Below are positions 1-7,962 of a stretch of DNA of 56,303 nucleotides, one piece after another; position 1 is the stretch's first letter, and every line of letters starts with the position of its first letter. A program made the position numbers and the translations under genes. The DNA is taken from NCBI GenBank assembly GCA_012960105.1, contig DUBV01000083.1, forward strand, positions 7,352 to 63,654, in the 5' to 3' direction. The DNA is from Thiotrichaceae bacterium. Its GTDB lineage: Bacteria; Pseudomonadota; Gammaproteobacteria; Eutrophobiales; Eutrophobiaceae. Under the pieces are notes generated by a model. The model was not told the DNA's origin and searched no databases. It worked only from the letters and a program-made list of their open reading frames with translations.

Positions 1-162
1 GCAGCAATTCCTTGGTATTGGTCTAAAGATAATAGCCTGATCATTTTGGGACTACCTGCATGGGTGTTTGTCGCCATTCTGGTTTCTATATGTACTTCAA
101 TTTTTACTGCGTTTCTATTATTGCGTTATCCGTGGAAGATGGAAGTAGATGCTGATGAATAG
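1..162 (+). CDS. C-terminal part of small DUF3311-like membrane protein (5' end outside window)
   Basis: Frame 1 is open from the first base to TAG at 160-162 and gives 53 residues. They include an IPWYW motif, then GLPAWVF and one hydrophobic segment, followed by an acidic tail. Small proteins of this kind (DUF3311 type) are often encoded just upstream of a sodium:solute symporter, as is the case here: the stop overlaps the start of the next gene by a few bases, which implies translational coupling. A role as accessory subunit of the symporter is inference. The related YhdT/DUF997 family that precedes panF is an alternative assignment. Confidence 0.6.
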   Translation, partial: AAIPWYWSKDNSLIILGLPAWVFVAILVSICTSIFTAFLLLRYPWKMEVDADE

Positions 163-1636
163 TTTTCAATCATTTGGTCTTGATGCCTGGATTTTTATTA
201 GTCTTTATCTTGGCTCACTCATTCTGGTTGGCTTTGTTGGTTACAAAGCGCGAAAAGAAAATACGTTGAAAGATTTTTATCTCGCCGGCAATGGTTTTGG
301 TCTGGTTGTTATTTTTCTTACCTTATATGCCACTCAATATAGTGGTAATACCTTGTTGGGTTATTCCGGAAAAACTTATCGTGTTGGTTATGCCTGGATC
401 ATGTCGGTTCATTTCATGACCGCTATTGTTGCCTGTTTTATGATTTATGCACCTCGTTTATATGCGCGTGCAAAAAAATATAATTACATAACGCCCACTG
501 ATTATTTACAACATCGATTTAATTCAAACTGGCTAAATATTATTGCGACGATAATTATGATCGTAGTTTTAAGTAATTATTTGTTAGCACAACTAATGGC
601 AATGGGACGTGCAATGCAGGGCTTATCATCGGTTGAACCAGCTGTAGCATATCAACAAGGCGTCGTATTATTGACCTTAATTATGTTGATCTATGGCACA
701 CTCGGTGGTATTCGTGCCGTTGCCTGGACTGATGTTATTCAGGGGTTGGTGTTAATGACCGGCTTTATGATTTTATTGTTTATGCTGTTCAAACAATTTG
801 GCCCTATCTCATTAGCAACCGAAGCTATCTTAAAAATGCCCGAGTCAACAAAGGCCTCAATACCTGATGCAAACCATTTACGTGAATGGTTGAGCTACAT
901 CGTTATTGTGGGATTAGGTTCGGCATTGTATCCACAAGCGATACAACGCATCTATGCAGCTCGTACTGAAAAAGTGTTAAGGCAAGGTTTAGCCTTTATG
1001 GCTTTCGCACCTTTGTTTACGGTTTTGATTGCTGTTGTTACTGGAATCTATGCCATAGCATATATGCCAGGTTTAGAAGGAGTTCAATCCGATCAAGTGT
1101 TGACTCGAATGTTGGCGCTTGTGCAAGGAAATTCGATTTTTGGTTATTGGTTAGTCGTTATTTTATTTGCAGCGATTTTAGCAGCAATGATGTCAACAGC
1201 AGACTCGGCTTTACTTTCTATTTCTTCCATGTTGAGTAAAGATATTTATGGACGTTTCTTTGCTCCAGATGCATCCGAAGCCAGTTTAACTTTGTTGGGA
1301 AAATTGTTTTCCTGGTGTTTGATTATTTTTCTTGTATGGCTAGCAATTTATTTAAGTGATAAATCATCGTTATTAAAATTACTCGATCGAAAATTCGATT
1401 TGCTGATCCAATTAGTCCCTGCGTTTATGTTGAGCATACATTGGAAGGGAATGCGTGCGACGCCAACGGTTATAGGCTTAACAGCAGGCGTGTTGTTATC
1501 GCTTTGGCTAGCTTATGGAGGTTTTAATTTTGTGCAAAATGGAAAGGTATCTGGTTTTCATCCGGGTTTATTCGGGTTAGTGTTCAATTTTTTGATAGCT
1601 GTTATTGGTTCTCTGTATTTAAATAAAAGAAAATAG
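149..1636 (+). CDS. Sodium:solute symporter family (SSS/SLC5) transporter
   Basis: A 495-residue protein with about 13 hydrophobic segments, the usual size and layout of SSS carriers (PutP/PanF relatives), which drive uptake of an organic solute with Na+ across the inner membrane. Family hallmarks visible include the LAGNGFG stretch after the first helix, GTLGGIRAVAWTDVIQG in the middle and MMSTADSALLSISSMLSKDIY, the part that contains Na+-coordinating Ser/Asp residues in this superfamily. ATG149 and ATG155 are both possible; a GGAAGATGGAAG stretch lies just upstream, and the start overlaps the preceding small membrane protein. Substrate cannot be read from sequence; the pairing with a small membrane partner resembles pantothenate and carboxylate carriers. 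Confidence 0.85.
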   Translation: MLMNSFQSFGLDAWIFISLYLGSLILVGFVGYKARKENTLKDFYLAGNGFGLVVIFLTLYATQYSGNTLLGYSGKTYRVGYAWIMSVHFMTAIVACFMIYAPRLYARAKKYNYITPTDYLQHRFNSNWLNIIATIIMIVVLSNYLLAQLMAMGRAMQGLSSVEPAVAYQQGVVLLTLIMLIYGTLGGIRAVAWTDVIQGLVLMTGFMILLFMLFKQFGPISLATEAILKMPESTKASIPDANHLREWLSYIVIVGLGSALYPQAIQRIYAARTEKVLRQGLAFMAFAPLFTVLIAVVTGIYAIAYMPGLEGVQSDQVLTRMLALVQGNSIFGYWLVVILFAAILAAMMSTADSALLSISSMLSKDIYGRFFAPDASEASLTLLGKLFSWCLIIFLVWLAIYLSDKSSLLKLLDRKFDLLIQLVPAFMLSIHWKGMRATPTVIGLTAGVLLSLWLAYGGFNFVQNGKVSGFHPGLFGLVFNFLIAVIGSLYLNKRK

Positions 1637-1646
1637 TATTAGCAGT

Positions 1647-2042
1647 TTAAGTATTTTCAATCCATTTGCGATTCATTTCATAATATGTAAACGATGCTGT
1701 CCATGCAATTAAAACTAATCCCATCAACGATTCAACAACGGATAAAACGCGACCATTGCCAATAAGTACGATATCACCATAGCCGACAGTGGTATAAGTT
1801 GTGCCGGAAAAATAAAAAATATCAAAAAAGTTTGGAGTGGCTGTTGAAAACATTATCATTTCATGTGAAAGCATGAACCGTAGTGCATACGCGAAAATCA
1901 ATATTTCTAACAGATGTGCAACAACAGCAAGTAATAGTGAAAAGACAATAGTGCCTGGATGTGTGCCGTGAAAGTGCGCAAGAATTTTTGTTGTTAATAA
2001 CAGGGCAGTAAAATGCAGCCCTATAGATAAGATAGAGGCCAT
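1647..2042 (-). CDS. Two-TM potassium channel family protein
   Basis: A 131-residue membrane protein with three hydrophobic stretches and, near residue 85, the K+ selectivity-filter sequence TTVGYGD. Arrangement is helix, helix, pore loop with filter, last helix, ending in a short basic tail, so it fits the Ion_trans_2 class of minimal channels; there is no cytoplasmic RCK or cyclic-nucleotide domain. Probably a tetrameric inner-membrane K+ conductance. The gene is convergent with the symporter (10 bp between stops). The start has no convincing Shine-Dalgarno, so the exact N-terminus is uncertain. Confidence 0.75.
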   Translation of the reverse strand: MASILSIGLHFTALLLTTKILAHFHGTHPGTIVFSLLLAVVAHLLEILIFAYALRFMLSHEMIMFSTATPNFFDIFYFSGTTYTTVGYGDIVLIGNGRVLSVVESLMGLVLIAWTASFTYYEMNRKWIENT

Positions 2043-2079
2043 TGCAGTAATTTAGGCATATATTCAATATATTGTTTGT

Positions 2080-2445
2080 TTAACTATCTTGGACGGCATA
2101 TTTCTCCAGCACTTCAAGCGGTATATGTTCCAGTACTGATTCATGTGTTGAACGTGGTAAAATTCTAGGAGCAACACCGGCTTCTAATGCTTCTATCCAG
2201 CGAGGTAAACAAATACACCAACGATCTTTTGGTTTAAGTCCGGGGAAACCAAATTCTTCCATCGGGGTAGAAAGATCATTGCCACTCTTTTTTGAAAAGG
2301 CTAAAAAGTCCTTTGTCATTTCTGCACAAACAGTATGTATACCTAAATCTTCTTCACAGGTATTACAACTGCCATCACGAAAATAGCCGGTGGATAGTTC
2401 TAGGCAACAATCTTCGAGTTTTGTACCTAAAATATTTTTGACCAT
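2080..2445 (-). CDS. DUF2237 family protein
   Basis: The 121-residue product follows the DUF2237 pattern along its whole length: NILGTKLEDC, TGYFRDGSC, EEDLGIHTVCAEMT, GNDLSTP, FPGLKPKDRWCICLPRW and a C-terminal THESVLEHIPLEVLEKYA. Several conserved cysteines (positions about 13, 27, 30, 40) might bind metal, but no function is established for the family. No signal peptide, so cytoplasmic. Full length for the family. It lies 37 bp from the channel gene on the same strand and could share its transcript. Confidence 0.85.
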   Translation of the reverse strand: MVKNILGTKLEDCCLELSTGYFRDGSCNTCEEDLGIHTVCAEMTKDFLAFSKKSGNDLSTPMEEFGFPGLKPKDRWCICLPRWIEALEAGVAPRILPRSTHESVLEHIPLEVLEKYAVQDS

Positions 2446-2571
2446 CGTGATATGAAATATTTATTTGAACTAATAAATTAAATGTGAAGAATATTTTAGT
2501 GATTTGACGAGCTTCGGTGTCTCATTGGCAACTGATGAATACTCAGGCAATTACCCTGGTAATTAAAACTA

Positions 2572-2600
2572 GGCAACTACCCAAGAATAGGGTAGTTGCC
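2572..2600 (-). terminator. Rho-independent terminator of the H1-like gene
   Basis: Perfect 11-bp inverted repeat: GGCAACTACCC at 2572-2582 and GGGTAGTTGCC at 2590-2600, loop of 7. It starts 12 bp beyond the stop of the lysine-rich gene, and read on the minus strand the hairpin is followed by TAGTTTTAAT. This is a good intrinsic terminator. Confidence 0.75.
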
Positions 2601-2612
2601 GAGAGTTAATAT

Positions 2613-3056
2613 CTAAGCTTTCGCTTTTTTGCGTCTTCTGGTTTTCTTCTTTGGTTTATTCAAGACTTTGTCTGCAGCAGAGAGTGCTTTGTTATAAGCA
2701 ACTAGTCGGCGACAACTAATACGTAAGCCAGATAATTCGTCAAAGTTAGCAGCTTTAACTTTTTTGTTTTTAGCCGCTTCTTTTCTAACTGCAGCTAATT
2801 CTTTAGCGATAGCTTTAACCGCATTATTATTTGCAGCGCTAGGATCTTTCTTAGCTTTTGCACCAGCTGTTTTGCCACGCTTAATTAAAGCAATACGCTT
2901 TTTACTAAGACGTTTTCCTTCAGCAGATGATTTTTTACTACTCTTTGCCGCAGTCGCCAATGCATTAGCTCCATTTGCATTTGCAGCCTCCAAATTAGCC
3001 AGTGACGTATCAACTACTTTAGATAAAGCAGCATTTTTAACAATTTTTACAGCCAT
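2613..3056 (-). CDS. Histone H1-like / AlgP-type Lys-Ala-rich DNA-binding protein
   Basis: A 147-residue very basic protein made almost only of Ala, Lys, Ser, Asn and Leu, with a KKKTRRRKKAKA tail and blocks such as AAKSSKKSS and AKAKKDPSAANNN. Composition matches bacterial H1-like nucleoid proteins (HctB, AlgP/AlgR3 and related) but without their regular short repeats; the centre (about residues 75-130) looks helical and carries the only Cys. Translation signals are strong: AGGAGG eight bases before ATG, and a terminator straight after the stop, so it is a monocistronic and probably well-expressed gene. Likely role: compaction of DNA or binding of RNA; this is inferred from composition only. 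A ribosome-associated role is an alternative. Confidence 0.6.
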   Translation of the reverse strand: MAVKIVKNAALSKVVDTSLANLEAANANGANALATAAKSSKKSSAEGKRLSKKRIALIKRGKTAGAKAKKDPSAANNNAVKAIAKELAAVRKEAAKNKKVKAANFDELSGLRISCRRLVAYNKALSAADKVLNKPKKKTRRRKKAKA

Positions 3057-3249
3057 AATATATCCTCCTGTTTACATTACTTAAAATAATAATCTAGTTA
3101 ATAATATAGATTAAGATGAAATACAATCAAATTAAAATTAATACTATTTCCATGACTCCTTTATAAAAGCGAATTTCTTAATATAAAACAATTAAACTTT
3201 TCTCTTTGTTTAGTGAGAGAAGTATAGACTAATTACCTTTGGCTTAACT

Positions 3250-4023
3250 TTAAATCCAGGATATCGTTGTTATTAAGCTATTGGGAATCTTATCTTTTAT
3301 TTTTTCGTGTAATGCTGGTAATTTTGACCAATGAACACCTTGCTTATAATGGTGCGCAGTGTGATACCCCAGATTTCCGGTAATTAAATTGAAAAAAGGA
3401 TGTAAATTATTTCTTGAAGCTTCAAATTCGTTGTCAGTGTCCAATCCGGCATGATGGTCATAAGTCGCCCATGACGTCAGTAGCAAACCAATGATCATTG
3501 GTAATACAAATAAAAATAATCCCGCAATTGGATTATATGCAACAAGCGCTGCGACAATTAAAAAGGTTAATGCAGAAAAAGTTAAAAACTCTTTTTGTAT
3601 TCTTGGATGGGCTTTTCCTGCTTGATAACCACGATAGTAGGCAGTTCCGGCAACATTGAAGGTGTATTCCAATTCCCCCATGTTTTCGCCACTATTTCTT
3701 TTCCAACGGCTTTCATCCGTTGTTTGATCTAGATAATTAAGATGGTGACCCAGAACATGATGTAAAAGCCAAAGATTAGTTGTTACTCCAGTATGCAGAG
3801 CATAAAAGGATTCAAGGAGCCGGTTCATGGGCTTGCTTTTGAAAGTAGGTGTGTGCTGGTGATGATGATTCCATGCACAGATTTTTCCTTTTGGGATGAT
3901 CAGAACGAACCAATAAGTAGCTAAAACCCAAATGCTCTCACTGAGAAAATAGAGACAAAAATCGACACAGGTAAATACAAGAATTATAGAGACAGGGAAT
4001 CGATCTTCGGGGAATTTAAACAT
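3250..4023 (-). CDS. Fatty acid desaturase family membrane protein
   Basis: A 257-residue membrane protein with the histidine clusters of membrane di-iron desaturases/hydroxylases: HHHQH at 53-57, HHxxxHH at 88-94, a DHH at 189-191 and HTAHH at 221-225. Hydrophobic spans lie around residues 10-45 and 145-185, placing the His boxes on the cytoplasmic side. The family uses a di-iron centre and O2 to desaturate or hydroxylate lipid-linked chains. The protein is short compared with typical desaturases of 300 or more residues, so the exact reaction (desaturase, hydroxylase, ketolase) is open. A monocistronic gene; no neighbour suggests the substrate. Confidence 0.7.
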   Translation of the reverse strand: MFKFPEDRFPVSIILVFTCVDFCLYFLSESIWVLATYWFVLIIPKGKICAWNHHHQHTPTFKSKPMNRLLESFYALHTGVTTNLWLLHHVLGHHLNYLDQTTDESRWKRNSGENMGELEYTFNVAGTAYYRGYQAGKAHPRIQKEFLTFSALTFLIVAALVAYNPIAGLFLFVLPMIIGLLLTSWATYDHHAGLDTDNEFEASRNNLHPFFNLITGNLGYHTAHHYKQGVHWSKLPALHEKIKDKIPNSLITTISWI

Positions 4024-4300
4024 TAATAATTCTTACTTTGTTGCCATAGTGAATAACTAAAAAAGCATTTTTCATATTTAAGCGTGCTAATTTTTTGAGT
4101 TTTTGTTCACACAATTATTGTTCAAACAGGATCTAAAGAGTGATCAGAAAGACGCAACCTTACTGAATAAATGCGATAGTCTCAAGTTTCATGCAAAAAA
4201 TAATTATTTGAAACTAAAAAATGACTTTTAATAGACATGAAAAAACGATTAGTTTCAGCCTTTTCAGCTATTTCTATATTGTTAATGTAGTATATAAGTT

Positions 4301-4933
4301 ATGTACGGTCGATTTTATCTTAAAAATGACAAAGCAAACATTGCCAAGCAATTTTCTGTGGGAAATCCACTTAATAGCAAAACCAGCTATAATATAACAC
4401 CATCGCAAAACTGCACAGTTGTTAGGTTAAAAAAAAATGAGAGCGAACTGGCTAATCTTAGTTGGGGGTTGGTGCCGTCATGGGCAAAATCCGATGTTAA
4501 AATTAAGCCAATCAATGCCAAAGCCGAAACAATAAAAGAAAAACCTTATTTCCGCAGCGCCTACAAAAAACAACGCTGCATCATTCCTGCTTCTGGTTTT
4601 TACGAATGGAAGGGAAGTAAAGGTAATAAGCAACCCTATTGTATCTATCCGTTAAATGATCCCTGTTTCGGTTTCGCCGGCTTGTGGGAAAAGCGTAATG
4701 AACTAGAAACATTCACTATAATCACCACAGCAGCAAATGAATTAATGAGTGAAGTGCATCATCGTATGCCAGTTATATTGGATTCAAAGGATTACGATAC
4801 TTGGTTAAAAGATGGTGATTATAAATCATTAAAACCTTGCGCTAGTGAAGAAATGGGTATGCACATGGTCTCGTCAGCAGTGAATAAGCCAAGTAATAAT
4901 GGTGCTGAATTAATTACGCCAGTAGGATTATAA
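4301..4933 (+). CDS. SRAP (YedK/HMCES-like) abasic-site protein with Cys2 replaced by Tyr
   Basis: A 210-residue SRAP-domain protein. Conserved blocks: GRF at 3-5, WGLVPSWAK near 55-63, INAKAET at 71-77, RCIIPASGFYEWKG at 92-105, FAGLWEKR at 125-132 and HHRMPVIL at 153-160. In this family Cys2, exposed after Met removal, forms a thiazolidine crosslink with abasic sites in single-stranded DNA, helped by an Asn, a Glu (here E102) and a His (here H153). All helpers are kept, but residue 2 is Tyr (codon TAC at 4304-4306) where the family has Cys. Either the start codon is elsewhere, which I do not see, or this copy cannot form the usual crosslink. Length and the rest of the fold are normal. Confidence 0.85.
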   Translation: MYGRFYLKNDKANIAKQFSVGNPLNSKTSYNITPSQNCTVVRLKKNESELANLSWGLVPSWAKSDVKIKPINAKAETIKEKPYFRSAYKKQRCIIPASGFYEWKGSKGNKQPYCIYPLNDPCFGFAGLWEKRNELETFTIITTAANELMSEVHHRMPVILDSKDYDTWLKDGDYKSLKPCASEEMGMHMVSSAVNKPSNNGAELITPVGL

Positions 4934-5005
4934 TTATGATTGCTACCGATCTAAAGCAGACATTAATTATTTTCTATAATAATTCTAGAATTACGAAAAT
5001 AATAA

Positions 5006-5161
5006 AAGTATTTAAGTGCTGCCTCAATAACTGATCGAAAAAGAGTGTGGAAGCAGTCTTTATATGATGTCGTCAATTTAACTATGCCAGATAATATTCG
5101 ACAACAACGTTTGCAAGAGAACGTTAAGAAAATTCAGAAATCATTTACTGTATTCGACTAG
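5006..5161 (+). pseudogene. Unidentified 3' gene remnant
   Basis: The stretch after the SRAP gene contains a frame open between stops at 5003 and 5159 and giving about 51 residues, with basic, helix-prone content (RKRVWKQSLYDVV, NIRQQRLQENVKKIQK). The only ATG is at 5084 and has no ribosome-binding site. It looks like the tail of a lost gene rather than a complete one; I do not recognise the family. Confidence 0.3.
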
Positions 5162-5193
5162 AAATCTTGTGAAAAAAATGTTTTGTATCTTTA

Positions 5194-5679
5194 TTATAGC
5201 AATACTATTCCCAATGAGCGGGCGAATTGAAACACAAAGATAATTATAAAACTAATACCAGAAGCATATAACGCCCGTAAAAATCGAATTCGTTTAATTT
5301 CACGCAAGGCAGAAATTTTTAATAACTCATAACTTATTTCTGCCTTGATATCACACTGCTCAATATCAGATAAATAGCTATCGACGTTTTTAATGTATTC
5401 ATTTGATACATGAAACAAACGTTTTACGTGACTTGAATTTTCACCCAGTTTTGGTGCCATTTTTCGTGATGGATGTAAGACTGTCCCAAATAAAATGATA
5501 GGCACCATGACTAATCCCCAAGATAATATTACTGTGTTTGATGAGAATGATGCTTCATTCGGATTCATTGCGCCAATCGTTGTGATGATACCGATAGCAA
5601 ATATATAACCAATCCCGACGATTTGAGCCTTGGTATCAAAAGCTCGTATGCTGGATTGTGCTTCATCTAATGCACTCAT
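5194..5679 (-). CDS. Pycsar-effector-like (PycTM-type) small membrane protein
   Basis: A 161-residue protein: a short helix with DEAQSSIRAFDTKAQIVG, hydrophobic segments at about 17-37 and 49-67, a polar central region, then YELLKISALREIKRIRFLRALY leading into a last membrane segment at about 136-156. That layout (amphipathic helix with D-T-K-A, two helices, a polar middle and a final helix after an L-x-K-I-x-x-x-K/R-x-x-R-x-R run) resembles Pycsar effector TM proteins, which disrupt the inner membrane on binding cyclic UMP/CMP made by a neighbouring cyclase. No cyclase gene is next to it here, so either this is an orphan or the resemblance is only structural. Monocistronic, with about 190 bp on its downstream-gene side. 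Confidence 0.45.
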   Translation of the reverse strand: MSALDEAQSSIRAFDTKAQIVGIGYIFAIGIITTIGAMNPNEASFSSNTVILSWGLVMVPIILFGTVLHPSRKMAPKLGENSSHVKRLFHVSNEYIKNVDSYLSDIEQCDIKAEISYELLKISALREIKRIRFLRALYASGISFIIIFVFQFARSLGIVLL

Positions 5680-5873
5680 AAGAAATGAAATTTGTTCTGA
5701 CTAATATTATTGTTTTCTTGCATTGCGACTCTATCTCCAAATTATGAAGTGATCTATTTTGAAAATATTATGTGAGAAACTTATGCTGTAGGAAAATTAT
5801 ATCGTTGTAATCTATTTTAGAATGTTATCGAAAATAATTTGAATACGATTGGCAAATTAATTATTTAGCAAAA

Positions 5874-7130
5874 TCAAGAATTTTTCGCTAGATTAGCATC
5901 TTGTATTGTTTGTCGATGTCCATACGGTTTCCATGCTGGTGCTATTACATTTGGCATCTCTGATCGGTTTAAAATACTGGCAGGTGATACGGTGAACTCT
6001 CCGTAACGCTCATTTATTTTATCGATCACTTTGTTTACTAAAAATGTTTTGTTGTTTTCCTCTGTAAACATATCCAGTTGCCCTTTTACAGGGTGCGGAT
6101 CTTGAGCGGTAAGTTGAACCTGAAATACGCCTTCGCCATGCCAGTAACTATTCAGCATATATTTACAAATTAGAATGATAGACTGACTATCATTCGTTGG
6201 TATTTCTGTTTTAAATCGATTACCTAGCCATCCTTCCTTGGCTCTTAAGCCTATAGAAAATTGTTGCGCACGTAACGAGTGTTGTCTTAAACGTTGACCG
6301 ACTTTTTCTGCCATGTGTACCAGGTACATGTAAATAACATCTTTGTTTTTTGTATTCGGCGGCATAACTTTCCCATGGCCAATCGATTTCGGTGCCTGAA
6401 TATTATTTTCTACTTTATCCGGATCTTTTCCCTGACACATATACCAGATGCGTTTACCGGGATTACCAAAGCGTTGACCGAGTACACTAATTGGAAGTTT
6501 GGCAACATCACCGCAGGTGTATGCGCCGCGTTTTGCAAGAAAAGAACCGATACCTTTGTTGACGCCGCACAACTCTGTGACAGGAACACCTCTTAATTTT
6601 TGTTGTGCTTCCCAAGGGGGGATAATCGTTAAGCCATCCGGCTTCATTAATTTTGCCGCCCACTTAGCGGTTGATTTATCACCACTAATTCCGACGGAAC
6701 ATTTTATGCCGGAGACACTATAGACTTTGCGTTTGATCATCATGCCTATGACTTCGGGTGTGGTGTCCCATACTTTTTTACAACGAGTGAGATCGAGAAA
6801 AGCTTCATCAACAGAAAATATTTCGATATCCGGTGATATGTCTTGTAGTGATTCCATAATTTGGGTTGAAACGCGAGCATAAAGAACGGGGTTTGCTGGT
6901 ATTTGAATAAAGCCTGGGCACAGTCGTTTTGCTTCTTTTACGCGCATGCCGGTACGAACACCAAATGCACGTGCTTCATAAGATGAGGTGATGATACAAG
7001 TACCCGTCAATCCATTGGTGATACCTACAGGCTTACCTGCAAGATCGGGATTGTGCACTTGTTCTATGGATGCAAAGAAAGCATTCATATCAGTTAGCGC
7101 AATAACACGGGGCCAGTCTTTTATTGTCAT
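5874..7130 (-). CDS. Y-family (DinB/UmuC-type) translesion DNA polymerase
   Basis: A 418-residue translesion polymerase. Palm motifs are present: D14 in ALTDMNAFFASIE and the D108-E109 pair in FSVDEAFLDL coordinate the two metals; SSYEARAFGVRTGM (about 49-62) is the fingers segment. A little-finger domain follows from about 245. QLDMF at 351-355 fits the pentapeptide used to dock on the beta sliding clamp. The length is nearer UmuC than DinB, but the C-terminus does not look like the UmuC DUF4113 tail, so I do not assign either symbol. A GAAC-N7-GAAC direct repeat 47 bp upstream may be an SOS operator. No umuD partner lies nearby. Confidence 0.85.
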   Translation of the reverse strand: MTIKDWPRVIALTDMNAFFASIEQVHNPDLAGKPVGITNGLTGTCIITSSYEARAFGVRTGMRVKEAKRLCPGFIQIPANPVLYARVSTQIMESLQDISPDIEIFSVDEAFLDLTRCKKVWDTTPEVIGMMIKRKVYSVSGIKCSVGISGDKSTAKWAAKLMKPDGLTIIPPWEAQQKLRGVPVTELCGVNKGIGSFLAKRGAYTCGDVAKLPISVLGQRFGNPGKRIWYMCQGKDPDKVENNIQAPKSIGHGKVMPPNTKNKDVIYMYLVHMAEKVGQRLRQHSLRAQQFSIGLRAKEGWLGNRFKTEIPTNDSQSIILICKYMLNSYWHGEGVFQVQLTAQDPHPVKGQLDMFTEENNKTFLVNKVIDKINERYGEFTVSPASILNRSEMPNVIAPAWKPYGHRQTIQDANLAKNS

Positions 7131-7176
7131 TTTTGTTCTCTAATAAAGGCTCTACTAAGAATTGCAAAGTATAAGA

Positions 7177-7191
7177 GAACATTAGGAGAAC
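7177..7191 (-). promoter_or_regulatory. GTTC-N7-GTTC direct repeat upstream of the polymerase gene
   Basis: On the plus strand the sequence reads GAAC (7177-7180), seven bases, GAAC (7188-7191); on the gene strand it is GTTC-N7-GTTC. This is the known LexA box of Alphaproteobacteria, not the CTGT-N8-ACAG box of Gammaproteobacteria. The position, 47-61 bp before the start codon of a translesion polymerase, fits an SOS operator. A chance match cannot be excluded. Confidence 0.35.
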
Positions 7192-7261
7192 TTTCAACCA
7201 GAAGAGTAATTAGCTGCTTGCTTTGAAAGCTATATGTGTACTAGGTAACTAATTGATAATG

Positions 7262-7646
7262 CTAGAAATTATAACTTAGAAATAATTCGATATAATCGTC
7301 TTTCGTGAAGGCAAATGCGGGGTCACTGGGTTTTTGGTTGATGAAAAATCGTCCCTGTGCTTCTAGTAGGAAGCTATCTCCTATGCGTCGGCTGGCTTCT
7401 ATATTGATGAATTTACCGCCGCTACTGCGATCCCAAACTATCCCGAATAAAGCTTCCGTCGATTGGACATCGTTAAAAGCGAAGCGGGCACCGAGGGCGA
7501 TATCGTCTTCAAAAGTAGAACTGGCTGATTCACCGCGATCGTCATAGTGATATTCACTTAATAAACCTAAATCAATTGGGCTATCCATGATGCCAATGAA
7601 GGTATATTCAAAAAGCGAATTCCATTTTTGTAATCCTGATAAGCAC
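7262..7646 (-). pseudogene. 3' remnant of a large outer-membrane beta-barrel gene
   Basis: The frame is open from a TAG at 7649-7647 to the stop at 7262. From about 7610 it codes a typical barrel end: an EYTF strand, DLGLLSEYHYDDRG, ALGARFAFNDVQSTEALFG, IEASRRIGDSFLLEAQGRFF, DDYIELFLSYNF with the C-terminal aromatic Phe used for BAM-dependent insertion. Only the last three to five strands (about 115 residues) remain; there is no signal peptide and no ribosome-binding site before the internal ATG at 7588. The upstream part has been replaced by an unrelated small secreted-protein gene in another frame, so a deletion joined the two. Confidence 0.65.
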
Positions 7647-7899
7647 TAAAGCCCATGTAATAGATTGCTGGAGCAAATACAGTGCTCATAAAACTGGCAA
7701 TTTGGGTTCTTTCTCCATAGCCTGCATTATTATAGGATTGCTTTTCTAGAATTGAGGCTTGCATGTATAGGTCATTACAGCTTCTACTATCGTAAAGGCT
7801 TTCTTCACCAGTTTGGTTTATTTCTGTCAGGTTTATTGCTGAGCTTTGTGCGCTGAAGAGCGCTAAAGGTATTAATGTAATGTATTTTAATAATTTCAT
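7567..7899 (-). CDS. Small secreted hypothetical protein with a fused foreign C-terminus
   Basis: A 110-residue product with a clear signal peptide (residues 1-21, cleavage after SSA) and then SCNDLYMQASILEKQSYNN and APAIYYMGFSAYQDYKNG. The last 15 or so codons (IRFLNIPSLASWIAQLI) run out of frame through the start of the barrel remnant and end at its first strands, so the native C-terminus is probably lost and replaced by out-of-frame reading. I do not recognise a named family. Probably periplasmic and possibly no longer functional. Confidence 0.45.
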   Translation of the reverse strand: MKLLKYITLIPLALFSAQSSAINLTEINQTGEESLYDSRSCNDLYMQASILEKQSYNNAGYGERTQIASFMSTVFAPAIYYMGFSAYQDYKNGIRFLNIPSLASWIAQLI

Positions 7900-7962
7900 A
7901 GTCAGTATTCCTAAAATGAAGCTTATATGAACACTATCGGCGGAATACGGGAAAGTTATTAA

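Noticed and set aside
2764-3084. Plus-strand ORF opposite the H1-like gene
   Set aside because: Mirror of lysine and alanine codons; the minus frame has AGGAGG and a terminator.
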